From positions 1-54,770 of the forward strand of contig NZ_JACRSX010000019.1 in NCBI RefSeq assembly GCF_014384985.1: DNA of 54,770 nucleotides. The letters are read 5' to 3'. The notes under the pieces were generated by a model, which did no database searches, was not told the DNA's origin, and saw only the letters and a list, made by a program, of their open reading frames with translations. Below are positions 35,490-44,383 of the stretch, in pieces. Both the position numbers and the translations under genes were made by a program. The stretch is from Jutongia huaianensis. Lineage in GTDB: Bacteria; Bacillota; Clostridia; Lachnospirales; Lachnospiraceae. Positions within the stretch are counted from its first letter, which is position 1; each line of letters begins with the position of its first letter.

Positions 35490-36965
35490 ATGCCAAAAAT
35501 ATTACCACCTGATTTTCTCCGGGAGAGACAACCACTTCTCGGATCAGAGTGGGAAGCTTTTCTACAGTCGTATGATACGCCGCGGGCCTACGGGCTCCGG
35601 CGTAATCCATTTCAGGACTGCAAGACACTTCCCTTTCCACTGGAACCTGTTCCATGGGCAGCGGACGGTTACTATTTCCGGCCGGGGGATCGTCCCGGCA
35701 GACATCCTCTTCATGAGGCCGGAGCTTATTATATCCAGGAGCCCAGTGCCATGTCCGTGGTAAGCCTGTTGGACCCACAGCCCGGAGAGCTGGTCTGTGA
35801 TCTGTGTGCGGCTCCCGGCGGCAAAAGCACCCATATTGCCGCGCTTTTGCATGGGGACGGTCTGCTGGTCTCCAATGAGATTTTTCCAAACCGCGCCCGG
35901 ATCCTCTCTCAAAATATCGAACGCATGGGAATTCCAAATGCTTTGGTGTGTAACGAATCCACCGAAAATATGGCATCTCATTTCCCTATGTTTTTTCACC
36001 GCATCGTTGTAGATGCTCCATGCTCCGGAGAAGGCATGTTCCGTAAGGATGATACTGCCATTCATGAATGGAGTCTTGATAATGTTGCCCTCTGCGCAGA
36101 CCGTCAGAAAATGATCCTGGAGCATGCCGATCAGATGCTGCAGCCGGGCGGAGTCCTTGTCTACTCCACCTGTACCTTCGCACCGGAGGAGGACGAAGCA
36201 ATGATCCAGTGGTTTCTGGAAACACATCCCGATTACACACTGACTGACTGGCATAAAACTTCTCTGGGCCGACAGGTAGCCGGTATTCCGGAATGTGCCG
36301 GATTGTCTGATGGGCTTGCAGGCATTTTTTCGGACGAGATTTCTTCTAAGGTGCTCCGCCTCTGGCCTCATAAGCTTCGTGGAGAAGGTCATTTTGCGGC
36401 ACGTCTCCAAAAATCCGGTACACCGCTCCCGGTCTCTTTGCTTTGCGACGCTGCCGCAGGAACCAAAAATTCTTCCAAAGGCAAAAAGAAAAAAGGGAAA
36501 CAAAACAAAAAAAAGCCTGAACTGACAGACTTTACCGAATTTAAAGATACTTATTTAAACACGTCATTCTCTCCATATCCTGCCCTTGCCGGCGGCAGAA
36601 TGGAATTATTCGGGGACGAGCTTTATCTGATCCCGGCTCCAGTTCCGTCCCTCGCCGGTTTGAAGGTTCTGCGAACCGGGCTTCATCTTGGAACCCGCAA
36701 GAAAAACCGCTTTGAACCGGCTCATGCTCTGGCAAAGACTTTGGTTCCAACGGACGCACAGCAAAGTCTCGATTGCAGCTATGAGGATGCCTGCCGCTAT
36801 CTCCAGGGGGAAACCATCTCATGTCCTGACACCTGGAAGGGGTGGACCCTGGTCTGCTATGAAGGCTGCACTCTCGGCTGGGGCAAGGCCCGGAATGGAC
36901 TTCTTAAAAACCATTATCCAAAGGGACTCAGAATCCAGGGATGGAATGATCCTGAAAAGAAGTAA
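35490..36965 (+). CDS. rsmF: rRNA cytosine-C5-methyltransferase, RsmF/NOP2-Sun family
   Basis: The 491-aa enzyme contains the SAM motif CAAPGGKST (106-114), the release cysteine in DAPCSGEGMF (175-184) and the nucleophile in VYSTCTFAPEEDE (224-236). The C-terminal 200 residues form the RsmF-specific extension, including a low-complexity lysine stretch (KGKKKKGKQNKKK near 334-346) and an RNA-binding PUA-like end. It is expected to methylate C1407 or a nearby cytosine in 16S rRNA. GGAGAC precedes the ATG. Its 3' end overlaps the convergent HAD gene by 38 nt. Confidence 0.88.
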   Translation: MPKILPPDFLRERQPLLGSEWEAFLQSYDTPRAYGLRRNPFQDCKTLPFPLEPVPWAADGYYFRPGDRPGRHPLHEAGAYYIQEPSAMSVVSLLDPQPGELVCDLCAAPGGKSTHIAALLHGDGLLVSNEIFPNRARILSQNIERMGIPNALVCNESTENMASHFPMFFHRIVVDAPCSGEGMFRKDDTAIHEWSLDNVALCADRQKMILEHADQMLQPGGVLVYSTCTFAPEEDEAMIQWFLETHPDYTLTDWHKTSLGRQVAGIPECAGLSDGLAGIFSDEISSKVLRLWPHKLRGEGHFAARLQKSGTPLPVSLLCDAAAGTKNSSKGKKKKGKQNKKKPELTDFTEFKDTYLNTSFSPYPALAGGRMELFGDELYLIPAPVPSLAGLKVLRTGLHLGTRKKNRFEPAHALAKTLVPTDAQQSLDCSYEDACRYLQGETISCPDTWKGWTLVCYEGCTLGWGKARNGLLKNHYPKGLRIQGWNDPEKK

Positions 36966-37560
36966 TGACCGGGCATCCGCACGACTGCAGACTTTGCAGA
37001 TCCTGATGGCCGCCACTCATTAAAATACAATCAATACCAAGGGCTTGAGACACATCAAAGTCGTGAACCGAATCACCGATCATGACTGTCTCTGCCTTTG
37101 GTATTTTATTTTGCTCAAAATACCCCACAGCCCGCTCTATCTTTCCTGCTGCCAGCAGATCGTCTGCTCCAAGCACTGCCTCAAAATAATCTGCCACTCC
37201 AAACAACTTCGCATAAAATTGAATGATCCTTGTGGCGGAAGAGGACAAAATAATCTGATGACATCCCTTCTGGCGGCAGTATTCCAATAATCCCTCTACC
37301 CCCTCATGCAGCCTGAGCTGATCCTTATGGTTCTCATAATAACTCTGAAAACGCTCGGTGATCCAGTTAAAATCCGTTGCCTTCATATCAAAAAACTGCT
37401 CATAAAAACGAAGAATAGGAGTATCCATTGCATTGCGATACTCCTCTAAGGTAATCTCCGGTCTGTGCTGCTCCCGGAGCATATCATTGACTGCGTCCAA
37501 TGCAATACCTGCATCATCGACAATCGTTCCATTCCAGTCCCAGATTATATATTTTTTCAT
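36928..37560 (-). CDS. HAD-superfamily hydrolase, phosphoglycolate phosphatase-like
   Basis: The 210-aa protein has nucleophile motif IWDWNGTIVDD, motif II in ILSSSATRI, motif III lysine in AAGKIERAVGYF and motif IV in MIGDSVHDFDVSQ. The helical cap (20-85) places it with PGP/beta-phosphoglucomutase relatives. The first motif reads DWNGT rather than DxDGT, so the second aspartate of the usual pair is Asn. This substitution is common in one subfamily and may still be active. The ATG at 37560 is used because AAGGGG is 8 nt upstream; the alternative TTG at 37566 is too close. It overlaps rsmF convergently. Confidence 0.78.
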   Translation of the reverse strand: MKKYIIWDWNGTIVDDAGIALDAVNDMLREQHRPEITLEEYRNAMDTPILRFYEQFFDMKATDFNWITERFQSYYENHKDQLRLHEGVEGLLEYCRQKGCHQIILSSSATRIIQFYAKLFGVADYFEAVLGADDLLAAGKIERAVGYFEQNKIPKAETVMIGDSVHDFDVSQALGIDCILMSGGHQDLQSLQSCGCPVITSFQDHSIPGF

Positions 37561-37628
37561 TGTCAATTCCCCTTAATACATTGTGTCAGCATATCCTCCG
37601 GCATATGTGTCTGTCCGCCGCCCTGCTC

Positions 37629-38378
37629 TCACACGGCTCCGGCTGTCTCATATGCCTTTTTGTAGCTCTGTACCTTATTAACATATGATTTGCAGTAAGA
37701 AGGTATGCCACCATATCGTTTTACCGCTCCACTGCCGGCATTGTAAGCAGCCAGTGCCATTCTCTCATCCCCGTTAAATTCTTTGAGCTTCTGGGAAATA
37801 CACTTTGCTCCTCCCATAATGTTCTGGCCGGCATCATAGGGATCTGTCACACCAAGACTTTTCGCTGTGGCAGGCATCAGCTGCATCACTCCCATTGCCC
37901 CGGCACTGGAAACACTTTTGGCATTAAAATTGGATTCCGCTTTTGCAATCCCCTTGAGAAGGCTTTCGGAAACATTATACTTCTGCGCCGCCTTCCGGAA
38001 CCACGAATCATACTTTGTCTTTTTCATGGAATCCGCTGTTGTCGTCCGGGATGCTGCTGATGCGCTCCCCGTCCGGGTCGTGTGCTCCGACGTGTCAGCT
38101 GCTGCCACATCCTCATAAGTAACAGCCTGTCCTGTCACCGGATCAGAAAAAACCACCTTATGGGTATCGGAACTGCTTTGACCGGTCTTCTCTGTCTCTG
38201 ATGCCCCAGTATCCTTCTGCGTCTCTGTTTTCTGTGCAGATGTTCCTGTGCTGTCCTGAATCCCACTCTCTTTATTTTTCAGAACCTTTTCAAAGGAGGT
38301 CAGCGTTGTTTTGCGCTGCCTTCCATCGTTATACGTTCTGACCGGCTTTATATCCAGCCGTAATATATGATCTACCAT
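37629..38378 (-). CDS. Lytic transglycosylase (SLT domain), no signal peptide
   Basis: The 249-aa protein has a C-terminal SLT domain (about 125-245). Its catalytic Glu is in GIAKAESNFNAK, followed by GAMGVMQLMPATAKSLGV and ALAAYNAGSGAVKRYGG. The first 120 residues are Ser/Thr-rich, polar and probably disordered. No signal peptide is visible, so export would need another route, such as the flagellar apparatus or a phage-like system. No flagellar genes are present in the window. The preceding small gene ends 15 nt upstream, suggesting joint expression. Confidence 0.78.
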   Translation of the reverse strand: MVDHILRLDIKPVRTYNDGRQRKTTLTSFEKVLKNKESGIQDSTGTSAQKTETQKDTGASETEKTGQSSSDTHKVVFSDPVTGQAVTYEDVAAADTSEHTTRTGSASAASRTTTADSMKKTKYDSWFRKAAQKYNVSESLLKGIAKAESNFNAKSVSSAGAMGVMQLMPATAKSLGVTDPYDAGQNIMGGAKCISQKLKEFNGDERMALAAYNAGSGAVKRYGGIPSYCKSYVNKVQSYKKAYETAGAV

Positions 38379-38393
38379 TGCCGTTCTTCTCCT

Positions 38394-38723
38394 CTATTCC
38401 TTCTCCTGTTGAAACAACTCCTGCAACGTCATTTCCTTTTGTATGGATGCCAGATGTCTCTCCTCGATCACCGGCTTCATCGCCCCCGCATCACTGACGC
38501 TTGCCGTAACCGGCACACCCATGTCCGGTTGTTCCACCGGCTCTCCATTAAAAACTACCGGAACGGTCTCCCGTCCTGCCGCAGGCTGCACACTATGGTA
38601 ATGAAGCTTTTGGTATACCGGATCTGAAACTCCCCGACAGACAGCCTCTGCCGGCTTCCTCTGCTCTGCTGTCCTCGTCCTGATCTGTGTCACGACTGCC
38701 TGTTTTCCCTGTATGATCTTCAT
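38394..38723 (-). CDS. Small hypothetical protein coupled to the transglycosylase
   Basis: The 109-aa protein starts MKIIQGKQAVV and ends in a charged helix (EMTLQELFQQEKE). It shows no membrane segment or signal peptide and no domain I recognise. The ATG at 38723 is poorly spaced from GAAGGG (14 nt); an in-frame GTG at 38735 lies only 2 nt after it, so the start is uncertain. Its position between a serine hydrolase and the transglycosylase, with a 15-nt gap to the latter, suggests it is a partner of that enzyme. Confidence 0.5.
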   Translation of the reverse strand: MKIIQGKQAVVTQIRTRTAEQRKPAEAVCRGVSDPVYQKLHYHSVQPAAGRETVPVVFNGEPVEQPDMGVPVTASVSDAGAMKPVIEERHLASIQKEMTLQELFQQEKE

Positions 38724-38768
38724 GCCTGTAACCACGCCCTTCCAAAAGACAGATACCCGAAGCTATCC

Positions 38769-39944
38769 CTACAGCGCACTGTAAATAATATTGCGAAGCA
38801 CCTGTACATCCCGGTAACCATTGCCACCGCATTTCTGGATCACATAGATGATCGCCAGATCCTCTGCCGGATCCATCGCTACATAAGAGCCAAGCCATCC
38901 ATCCCAGCCAAACTCTCCCACAGAGCCCAGACCATAAGAAGCTGGTACATCCATCATCTGACGCATCAGATCACCATAACCATATCCCCGTAACGACTCC
39001 CAGTCATACATCTGAAGCTGCTGCGGTGTCAGATGATTTGTCGTCATATGCTCAATAGACTTGCGTCCCAGAATGCGGACACCGCGGTAACTGCCCCCAT
39101 GCATCATCATCTGCACAAAACGGGAATAATCTTCAACTGTCGATACAAGACCTGCCCCACCGGACTCAAATGCCGGTTTCTTTTTGTGCATATAGGATAA
39201 GCCCAGATGCTGCCAGGTACATGGCTCTAATGTGCCGCTCTCCGGCTTATATTCATAATTCTCCATAAAGCGGTTCTGCTTGTCCTCCGGCACATAAAAG
39301 TCCGTGTCCACCATACCCAGCGGTTCAAATATCGTTTTCTTTAAGTATTCCCCATATGTCTTTCCGGTAACCACCTCAAGCACTGCTCCCAGCACATCAG
39401 CACAGAAGGAATATCTCCAGCCCTCTCCCGGCTCAAACTCCAGTGGCTGCTGACCGATCAGATTGGCCAGATCATATGTCGTGGTTGGCTTCCCTGCCTC
39501 CAGATCCGCATAATACTGGTCGATCATATTCTGCATATATGTACCGGCCGGAAAACTGGTATCCGGATAGGTCACTCCTGCTGTCATGTCTAACAGATTC
39601 TGGAGTGTTACCTTATGCTCAACCGGAACAAGCTTTCCGTCCTTGAGAACCTTCTGATCACGAAATCCCGGCAGATACATATCCACCGTATCACTCAGCG
39701 AGATCAGCCCTTTCTCTACTGCCGACATCACCGCTGCTGCCGTAACAGGCTTTGTCATAGAATAACAGCGAAAAATCGAATCCTTTGTCATCGGAATATC
39801 CCGTGCCACATCCGCCATACCAAACTGACGGAAATATACGGTATCCCCTTTATGGATCACACAGAGACTGGCCCCCTTGATCTCATCCCCATTAATTTTT
39901 GCCTGGATCACTTTATCTGCTTTATTTAATATATTGTAGTTCAT
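38769..39944 (-). CDS. Serine hydrolase, beta-lactamase/class C penicillin-binding family
   Basis: The 391-aa protein has the SxxK motif in CYSMTKPVTAAAV (catalytic Ser near residue 59). A YSF tripeptide at the second conserved position (GEGWRYSFCADVLG) replaces the usual YxN. A Gly/Trp-rich C-terminal motif (FGWDGWLGSY) occupies the KTG/HxG position. There is no signal peptide, so it is an intracellular esterase- or peptidase-like member and not a true beta-lactamase. AGAGGT precedes the ATG at 39944. Substrate unknown. Confidence 0.8.
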   Translation of the reverse strand: MNYNILNKADKVIQAKINGDEIKGASLCVIHKGDTVYFRQFGMADVARDIPMTKDSIFRCYSMTKPVTAAAVMSAVEKGLISLSDTVDMYLPGFRDQKVLKDGKLVPVEHKVTLQNLLDMTAGVTYPDTSFPAGTYMQNMIDQYYADLEAGKPTTTYDLANLIGQQPLEFEPGEGWRYSFCADVLGAVLEVVTGKTYGEYLKKTIFEPLGMVDTDFYVPEDKQNRFMENYEYKPESGTLEPCTWQHLGLSYMHKKKPAFESGGAGLVSTVEDYSRFVQMMMHGGSYRGVRILGRKSIEHMTTNHLTPQQLQMYDWESLRGYGYGDLMRQMMDVPASYGLGSVGEFGWDGWLGSYVAMDPAEDLAIIYVIQKCGGNGYRDVQVLRNIIYSAL

Positions 39945-40109
39945 TGTAATACCTCTGCTTCTTTTTATAAGCTGCTTTTATCCAAAAAGCATACCTTTAT
40001 ACAGTGTAACATATTCCAATCCCATTCTTCAATAGACAGGTATAAACAAAAACAAAAAATATCATACTAATTCTGTCAATCATTTACATTAGAAAGGTAT
40101 GGTATTTAT

Positions 40110-40532
40110 ATGGCTCTTTCTTCTCTTCAGGCATATTCCATTATATTTTTTACCGGAGGATTTCTTTACTGCGGTATCGAAATCCTCTATCGCGGATATT
40201 CCCACATCTCGATGTTTTTTACAGCGGGGATCTGTTTTCTGCTGATCGGTTTCATTGAATCCCTCTTTCAGGGGCGTCTCTCCCTGTTGCTGCAAATGCT
40301 TCTGTGTGGAATCATGATCACCGGTATTGAATATCTGGTAGGAGTCCTGGTCAACCGCCAGCTCCATTTAAATGTATGGGATTATACCGGACATCCTTTT
40401 AATCTTCAAGGACAGATCTGCCTGTTGAACAGCTGCCTGTGGTTCCTTCTTTCCGGCCCTGCCATCCTGTTGTTTGATCTGATGCGTTACCTGCTGCTTG
40501 GGATTCCTCTGCCCCATTACCGTATCTTCTGA
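40110..40532 (+). CDS. Small membrane protein, CmpB-type putative ABC permease family
   Basis: The 140-aa protein has four hydrophobic helices. The motif GIEYLVGVLVNRQLHLNVWDY and the following GHPFNLQGQICLL are the hallmark of Pfam ABC_trans_CmpB (putative ABC transporter permease). These proteins are widespread in Firmicutes with unknown function; the ABC-transporter label rests on weak similarity. AGAAAGG lies upstream of the ATG. It has no operon partner. Confidence 0.75.
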   Translation: MALSSLQAYSIIFFTGGFLYCGIEILYRGYSHISMFFTAGICFLLIGFIESLFQGRLSLLLQMLLCGIMITGIEYLVGVLVNRQLHLNVWDYTGHPFNLQGQICLLNSCLWFLLSGPAILLFDLMRYLLLGIPLPHYRIF

Positions 40533-40560
40533 TTTGCTGCCGTGCCCGTCTGTTACCGGA

Positions 40561-41454
40561 TCAGCTTTTCACCTTCAGATACGAAGGGCGGTTCCATGTA
40601 CCGTTAGCCTTCTTGTGATGCCAATGATCCTTTTGTTTATCATAGCCACTGACCACCAGATACTGCCAATTACTTGCTGTCTTTAAAGACCGGTATACCT
40701 TTTTCAAATGGATCCACCTCCGGTTATGATCCGGATCTCCGGAATCCGCCAGAAACACCTTGTCTGTTTTCTCCTGAAACTCAAAGATCGTCACATAGTG
40801 CCCCGGTGTGTTCTTCCAGTGTACGGTAGAATTTGCACTGGAAACCAGCACAATGGCACATTTCGACTTACGGATATTATCCCGGAACTCCTGATATGTT
40901 TCCTGCTTCCGCTCCACATGGCAATGCAGCCCCAGCGAAGTCAATCCCCTGCAGATATATCCCCAGTCAATCGCCATGCCGCCTCCATACCCCGTCTGCT
41001 TCTTAACATATCGGTACATGTCCACCGGAGAACACTGGTATGGTGTCAGGGAAGAATAAATATTGGCCATACAGCACAAGCCACAGCCAAACCCGCCAAA
41101 AGATCCCCCGTCCATATAGCTCTCTCCCCACTCTCCTGACCAGTCAATCCCCTGATTCCACGACTTCGGTCCCTGCAGATAAGTATAGATCTGCAATGTT
41201 TTGTCCACCGGCTTTCGTGTCGGCTCTGTCGTAGGTTCTGCCGTTTTCTCTGTCTCCGGCCGCTTTTTTTCTGCCGGGTCAAAGGTTCTCTCGGATACCT
41301 GTGCCTTCCGCTCCTTTTCTTTGGAAAACCTTCTTGTATCGCTCCATATAGAAGAAACCACGAAAGAAATACATACAAATACCATGCAGGCTCCCATAAC
41401 CGTCCAGCGTACTTTTCTCCGCCCCCAGCGTTTCTTTCTCCTTGGCTTTTCCAT
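40561..41454 (-). CDS. Membrane-anchored C39-like cysteine peptidase
   Basis: The 297-aa protein has an N-terminal cytosolic Arg/Lys-rich tail and one transmembrane helix (about 18-38). A Thr/Glu/Pro-rich linker (45-85) leads to a papain-like Peptidase_C39_2 domain. The catalytic cysteine is in GGFGCGLCCMANIY, the histidine in NTPGHYVTIFEF and the aspartate in FLADSGDPD. It should sit outside the cell, tethered to the membrane. Its substrate is unknown; no bacteriocin or ABC gene adjoins it. Its end is 28 nt from the convergent CmpB gene. Confidence 0.75.
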   Translation of the reverse strand: MEKPRRKKRWGRRKVRWTVMGACMVFVCISFVVSSIWSDTRRFSKEKERKAQVSERTFDPAEKKRPETEKTAEPTTEPTRKPVDKTLQIYTYLQGPKSWNQGIDWSGEWGESYMDGGSFGGFGCGLCCMANIYSSLTPYQCSPVDMYRYVKKQTGYGGGMAIDWGYICRGLTSLGLHCHVERKQETYQEFRDNIRKSKCAIVLVSSANSTVHWKNTPGHYVTIFEFQEKTDKVFLADSGDPDHNRRWIHLKKVYRSLKTASNWQYLVVSGYDKQKDHWHHKKANGTWNRPSYLKVKS

Positions 41455-41501
41455 TTCATTTTCCTCCGTATGATATTATAAATATTTTCCTATACGCTAA
41501 G

Positions 41502-41536
41502 AAAAAAAGGTGCCACACTGTCACCAGTGCGACACC
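41502..41536 (-). terminator. Strong terminator of the lysine-rich secreted protein gene
   Basis: On the minus strand GGTGTCGCACTG pairs with CAGTGTGGCACC (two G-T pairs) around GTGA and is followed by seven T's. Confidence 0.88.
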
Positions 41537-41563
41537 CTTAAGCTTCATCACAAAAGAATGTAA

Positions 41564-42526
41564 TTATTTAACTCTTACATTAACGGCTGCTTTCTTCTTA
41601 CCAACCTTAACAGTCAGTTTTGCTCTTCCAGCCTTCTTAGCCTTTACCGTGATAACAACTTTCCCCTTCTTAGCTACTGCGGACTTAACCTTAACAACTT
41701 TCTTGTTAGAAGATGTAACCTTAACAGCATCTGTTGTAGCCTTCTTGTTGTTCTTAGCCTTAACAGTCACTTTAATCTTCTTTGTCTTATTCTTCTTGAT
41801 CACAACAGTAGATTTCTTTGCAGTAACCTTCTTTGCAGGATTCTTAACAACTACCTTAAGAACTGCCTTCTTAGAACCAGACTTAAGAGTTACCTTTGTA
41901 GATGTGCCGGCCTTAGCGGTCCGAGGTACAGAAACCTTAACTTTCTTTTTACCCTTTATAAGAGTAGCCTTGGCAATCTTCTTATTGGCAGATGACACAG
42001 TAACCTTCTTTGCAGCGTCTGCTGTAGCTACCTTCTTAACGGTGTAAGCAACCTTTGTGCTCTTACCCGCAGCTACTACAACTTTATTCTTCTTGAACTT
42101 AAGAGACTTTGTAGCCTTTGTCTTAGCTGCGCCCTTAATTGTTACAAGAACTTTAGCAACCTCTTTATTAGCAGATAATACGCTAACTGCTGCATCTGTA
42201 CATGCTACAGCGGCCTTAGTAGCTGTAACTGTAACCTTGATCGCATCTCCTGAAACTACAACTGCGGAAGCAGAAGCAATACTTGTAGCAAGCTTTGCAT
42301 CATACTTGCAGGCAAGTGCACCCTTTGTAGAAACAGCAACACCTGTTACTGTTGTGGAAGCATTAACTGCCTTATCCTTTGCTGCAGCGATTGAAAGCTT
42401 TGCTGTAGGAACAGCGGCTGCCTTCTTGGCATTAGAAGCATCTGCTACATTTGCAGAAAATACACTTGTAAGTGCAAGTGCTCCAGCCAGAGCCAATGAA
42501 AGTACTTTCTTCATAGAAGTCTTCAT
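41564..42526 (-). CDS. Secreted, lysine/alanine-rich protein with Big_2-like repeats
   Basis: The 320-aa protein has a signal peptide (1-30, MKTSMKKVLSLALAGALALT, cut near ADA). The mature chain is dominated by Lys, Ala, Val and Thr, with very few acidic residues, so it is strongly basic. Repeated strands such as SSANKKIAKATL, SSNKKVVKVKS and KKAGRAKLTVKV mark Ig-like bacterial domains (Big_2). There is no enzyme, LPXTG or SLH motif. The ATG at 42526 follows AAGGGGGA. A near-consensus promoter and a strong terminator frame it as a monocistronic, well-expressed gene. It could bind anionic wall polymers; this is inferred from charge. Confidence 0.75.
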   Translation of the reverse strand: MKTSMKKVLSLALAGALALTSVFSANVADASNAKKAAAVPTAKLSIAAAKDKAVNASTTVTGVAVSTKGALACKYDAKLATSIASASAVVVSGDAIKVTVTATKAAVACTDAAVSVLSANKEVAKVLVTIKGAAKTKATKSLKFKKNKVVVAAGKSTKVAYTVKKVATADAAKKVTVSSANKKIAKATLIKGKKKVKVSVPRTAKAGTSTKVTLKSGSKKAVLKVVVKNPAKKVTAKKSTVVIKKNKTKKIKVTVKAKNNKKATTDAVKVTSSNKKVVKVKSAVAKKGKVVITVKAKKAGRAKLTVKVGKKKAAVNVRVK

Positions 42527-42569
42527 GATTATTCCCCCTTATAATAATGGATTTCTTGTTACAGACGGA

Positions 42570-42598
42570 ATTCTAGCATGGCATCTGACACAATTCAA
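42570..42598 (-). promoter_or_regulatory. Promoter of the lysine-rich secreted protein gene
   Basis: On the minus strand TTGAAT (42598-42593), 17 bp and TGC-TAGAAT (-10 at 42575-42570) combine a -35 with an extended -10, about 45 bp before the ATG. Confidence 0.8.
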
Positions 42599-42660
42599 CC
42601 GTCACAATATACAAAAGATTATTAAGTTTTTATTACATATCCGTCACTTTCTCCAAAACT

Positions 42661-42704
42661 AAAAAAAAGATGGTGATTTTGTCGAACAAACAAAATCACC
42701 ATCT
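42661..42704 (-). terminator. Terminator of the glycyl-tRNA synthetase gene
   Basis: AGATGGTGATTTTGT pairs perfectly with ACAAAATCACCATCT over 15 bp, with a T8 tract on the minus strand, about 55 bp past the stop codon. Confidence 0.9.
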
Positions 42705-42758
42705 CTTTTCCTTGTCATATGTGCTCATTTTCATAACACGTTTTTGCCACATTTCATA

Positions 42759-44147
42759 TTAAAAAGTAAATTTTCCCTCAAAATATTTTGGCAGATCCTC
42801 GATCTTAATGCGCTCCTGCTCCATGGTATCACGGTCACGGACTGTCACTGCACCGTCCTCCTCCGAGTCAAAATCGTATGTGATACAATATGGAGTACCG
42901 ATCTCATCCTGACGACGATAACGCTTTCCAATATTTCCTCTGTCATCATACTCACAATTGTATGTTTTGGACAATGTCTCATAAATCTTTTCAGCCTGCT
43001 CACCCAGCTTCTTGGATAATGGAAGCACACCGATCTTTACCGGAGCAATTGCCGGATGGAAATGCATTACGGTACGGACATCTCCACCTTCCAGCTCCTC
43101 TTCATCGTATGCGCTGCAAAGGAATGCGAGCGTCACACGATCAGCTCCAAGAGATGGCTCGATTACATAAGGAATATATTTTTCATTCTTCGTATCATCA
43201 AAGTAACTCATATCCTCACCGGAGGTCTCTGCGTGACGGCTCAGATCGTAATTGGTACGATCAGCGATACCCCAGAGTTCACCCCAGCCAAACGGGAACA
43301 GGAACTCAATATCAGAAGTTGCTTTACTATAGAAAGAAAGCTCCTCCTTATCATGATCACGAACACGCATCTCATCTGGCTTAATTCCCAGAGTCTGCAG
43401 CCAGTTAATACAGAAATCTTTCCAGTATGCAAACCACTCCAGATCTGTATCCGGCTCACAGAAGAACTCCAGCTCCATCTGCTCAAACTCGCGTGTACGG
43501 AATGTAAAGTTACCCGGTGTGATCTCATTACGGAATGACTTACCAACCTGGCCAATACCAAATGGAATTTTCTTTCTGGATGTTCTCTGTACATTTTTGA
43601 AATTGACAAAAATACCCTGTGCTGTCTCCGGACGGAGATAAACGGTATTTTTGGCATCCTCGGTAACACCCTGGAATGTCTTGAACATCAGGTTGAACTG
43701 ACGGATATCGGTAAAGTTATGCTTGCCACAGGTTGGACATGGCACGCTGTGCTCTGAAATGAAGGCCTGCATTTTCTCATTGCTCCATCCATCTACACTG
43801 CCATCCAACGCAATACTGTTCTCCTCAGCAAACTTCTCGATCAGCTGGTCTGCGCGGAAACGCTCGTGACACTCCTTACAATCCATCAACGGATCAGAAA
43901 AGCTTCCAAGATGACCGGATGCAACCCATGTCTGTGGATTCATCAGAATCGCACAATCAATACCAACGTTATATTTATTCTCACGAATAAACTTCTGCCA
44001 CCATGCCTGCTTTACGTTATTCTTAAGCTCTACACCGAGATTACCATAATCCCATGTATTGGCGAGTCCACCATAAATTTCTGATCCAGGGTAGATAAAA
44101 CCTCTCGCCTTTGCCAATGCCTGAATCTTCTCCATTGTTTTTTCCAT
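42759..44147 (-). CDS. glyS: Glycyl-tRNA synthetase, alpha2 type
   Basis: The 462-aa enzyme is the eukaryotic/archaeal-like single-chain glycyl-tRNA synthetase. It shows class II motif 2 ([20 protein letters not shown]), [14 protein letters not shown] and motif 3 ([14 protein letters not shown]). [11 protein letters not shown] and [11 protein letters not shown] suggest a zinc site. The C-terminal anticodon-binding domain begins near [11 protein letters not shown]. The ATG at 44147 follows GGAGGACA; a longer start would overlap that site. It is monocistronic, with its own promoter, a leader of about 40 nt and a terminator. No T-box is present in the short leader. Confidence 0.95.
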   Translation of the reverse strand: MEKTMEKIQALAKARGFIYPGSEIYGGLANTWDYGNLGVELKNNVKQAWWQKFIRENKYNVGIDCAILMNPQTWVASGHLGSFSDPLMDCKECHERFRADQLIEKFAEENSIALDGSVDGWSNEKMQAFISEHSVPCPTCGKHNFTDIRQFNLMFKTFQGVTEDAKNTVYLRPETAQGIFVNFKNVQRTSRKKIPFGIGQVGKSFRNEITPGNFTFRTREFEQMELEFFCEPDTDLEWFAYWKDFCINWLQTLGIKPDEMRVRDHDKEELSFYSKATSDIEFLFPFGWGELWGIADRTNYDLSRHAETSGEDMSYFDDTKNEKYIPYVIEPSLGADRVTLAFLCSAYDEEELEGGDVRTVMHFHPAIAPVKIGVLPLSKKLGEQAEKIYETLSKTYNCEYDDRGNIGKRYRRQDEIGTPYCITYDFDSEEDGAVTVRDRDTMEQERIKIEDLPKYFEGKFTF

Positions 44148-44191
44148 GATTGTCCTCCATTCCATAGGTAAATTCTACTAAACTGTTTCTA

Positions 44192-44220
44192 AATATACCA
44201 TTATCTTCCCGATAATGCAA
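44192..44220 (-). promoter_or_regulatory. Promoter of glyS
   Basis: On the minus strand TTGCAT (44220-44215), 17 bp and TGG-TATATT (-10 at 44197-44192) form a strong promoter about 45 bp before the start. Confidence 0.82.
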
Positions 44221-44263
44221 GTACAGCCCCGGAATAACCCCCATTGTTTTTGGGACATTCCGA

Positions 44264-44319
44264 CAAAAAACGTGTCCGCATTATCTCCCGGTAATCGTAA
44301 GATAACACAGACACGTTTT
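44264..44319 (-). terminator. Terminator of fucO
   Basis: ACGTGTC and GACACGT close a long hairpin with an inner TTATCT/AGATAA pairing. A T6 tract follows on the minus strand, about 65 bp past the fucO stop. Confidence 0.8.
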
Positions 44320-44383
44320 ATTCGTTTTTACTATATATGCTTTAATAAATCCGATCACCGATCAGAACGTATCACCTGCCATA

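Noticed and set aside
42057..42662. Open frame of about 200 codons antisense to the lysine-rich protein
   Set aside because: Its Ala/Thr/Leu-rich translation merely mirrors the low-complexity codons of the real gene, which has a promoter, ribosome site and terminator.
44148..44263. T-box riboswitch before glyS
   Set aside because: The promoter at 44192-44220 leaves a leader of about 40 nt, too short for a T-box, and no T-box core motif is visible.
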